From: Phycisphaeraceae bacterium
GTDB lineage: Bacteria; Planctomycetota; Phycisphaerae; Phycisphaerales; Phycisphaeraceae
DNA: 14,378 bases
Direction of reading: 5' to 3'
NCBI GenBank assembly: GCA_029260675.1
Contig: JAJDCV010000037.1
Span: forward strand, 1 to 14,378
In this document: positions 14,098 to 14,378 of the stretch, piece by piece
Layout: the number at the start of each line of letters is the position of its first letter
Position numbering within the stretch: the stretch's first letter is position 1
The notes under the pieces: model-generated
The model's input: the letters and a program-made list of their open reading frames with translations, nothing else
Databases searched by the model: none
What the model was told of the DNA's origin: nothing
Translations under genes and position numbers: made by a program

Positions 14098-14378
14098 ATG
14101 TGTGGCGCACGACGGAAAGCTGAATACCTGCTTTTACTTCTGTTGATCTCTGCGGTCGCCGGCTGTGCAGAGGATGCGCCCCCGGAATCGACCGTTGCTG
14201 TACCGACACCCGGTGAAGCCAACGGCCCACGGCTGGTCACGGTCGCCCCGGCGCTCAGCCAGATGATCGTGGACCTTGGGCTGTCTAGCGCGATCGTGGG
14301 AGTGGCTGAGTACGAGACCGCCGCGCCGCCGGGGCTGCCGATAGTTGGAAACTACAACGCGGTCGATACCGAGGTGCT
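14098..14378 (+). CDS. Metal-chelate/cobalamin ABC-transporter substrate-binding lipoprotein (BtuF/FepB type), 3' end cut by the window
   Basis: Periplasmic binding proteins of this class deliver cobalamin, haem or ferric siderophores to a BtuCD-like importer. Ninety-three codons are visible. MCGARRKAEYLLLLLLISAV forms a lipoprotein signal peptide with the lipobox VAGC, so Cys23 should be lipid-modified. A short acidic/Pro linker follows. Then comes the family N-terminus RLVTVAPALSQMIVDLGLSS, continued by AIVGVAEYE and LPIVGNYNAVDTEV, matching the usual pattern of APA-TE-L-ALG, VGV and G-Y-----E. In-frame ATGs at 14041 and 14071 are also possible starts, but the one at 14098 gives a compact signal peptide and is placed correctly behind a TACGAT box. 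No cobalamin riboswitch was seen upstream. The ligand cannot be told from the fragment; the permease and ATPase should lie downstream. Confidence 0.85.
   Translation, partial: MCGARRKAEYLLLLLLISAVAGCAEDAPPESTVAVPTPGEANGPRLVTVAPALSQMIVDLGLSSAIVGVAEYETAAPPGLPIVGNYNAVDTEV

Noticed and set aside
1..14378. Mobile element, CRISPR array, phage defence or tRNA gene
   Set aside because: I saw no transposase or integrase, no regularly spaced repeat array, no defence-type nuclease or helicase and no tRNA-like cloverleaf; the genes are mainly metabolic and membrane functions.

Overview
The window is GC-rich, gene-dense chromosomal DNA from a bacterium that most resembles a planctomycete of the Phycisphaerae group. 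This is inferred from several planctomycete-style hypothetical proteins, a YrdC/low-molecular-weight phosphatase fusion, and a common-looking intergenic inverted repeat. No rRNA, tRNA, CRISPR array, transposase, phage or plasmid gene was seen, and I found no defence system or other clearly new multigene system.

Left part (1-4023, minus strand): the 5' part of a MoaB/MogA molybdenum cofactor gene, a composite inverted repeat in the gap, a large GH35 beta-galactosidase without a signal peptide, and a small exported protein of unknown function. At 4024-4134 lies a divergent promoter region with a perfect dyad. A NADPH-dependent FMN reductase-like gene follows on the plus strand (4135-4692), then a minus-strand multipass membrane protein of unknown function (4883-5728).

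Middle (5729-8384): a 425-base divergent intergenic region, then a sterol desaturase/fatty acid hydroxylase-type membrane enzyme. Its stop codon overlaps the TTG start of a GT4 glycosyltransferase. The overlap suggests one unit that hydroxylates and glycosylates a lipid, with substrate unknown.

Right part (8437-14378, all plus strand): argB and argF of arginine biosynthesis; a conserved-looking 160-residue protein of unknown function; a fused threonylcarbamoyl-AMP synthase/LMW phosphatase gene overlapping rpiB by ATGA; a multipass membrane protein whose C-terminal tail may continue in another frame; and the start of a lipoprotein of the BtuF/FepB-type metal-chelate binding family. The YrdC-phosphatase-rpiB order matches the Bacillus subtilis ywlC-ywlE-ywlF neighbourhood. 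The phosphatase loop carries the threonine typical of YwlE-type protein-arginine phosphatases, which makes this fusion the most interesting item.

Three plus-strand genes (4135, 10959, 14098) have a -10-like hexamer ending 6 to 8 bases before the ATG, suggesting leaderless transcripts. Genes inside overlaps use ordinary coupling; rpiB has a textbook Shine-Dalgarno site.
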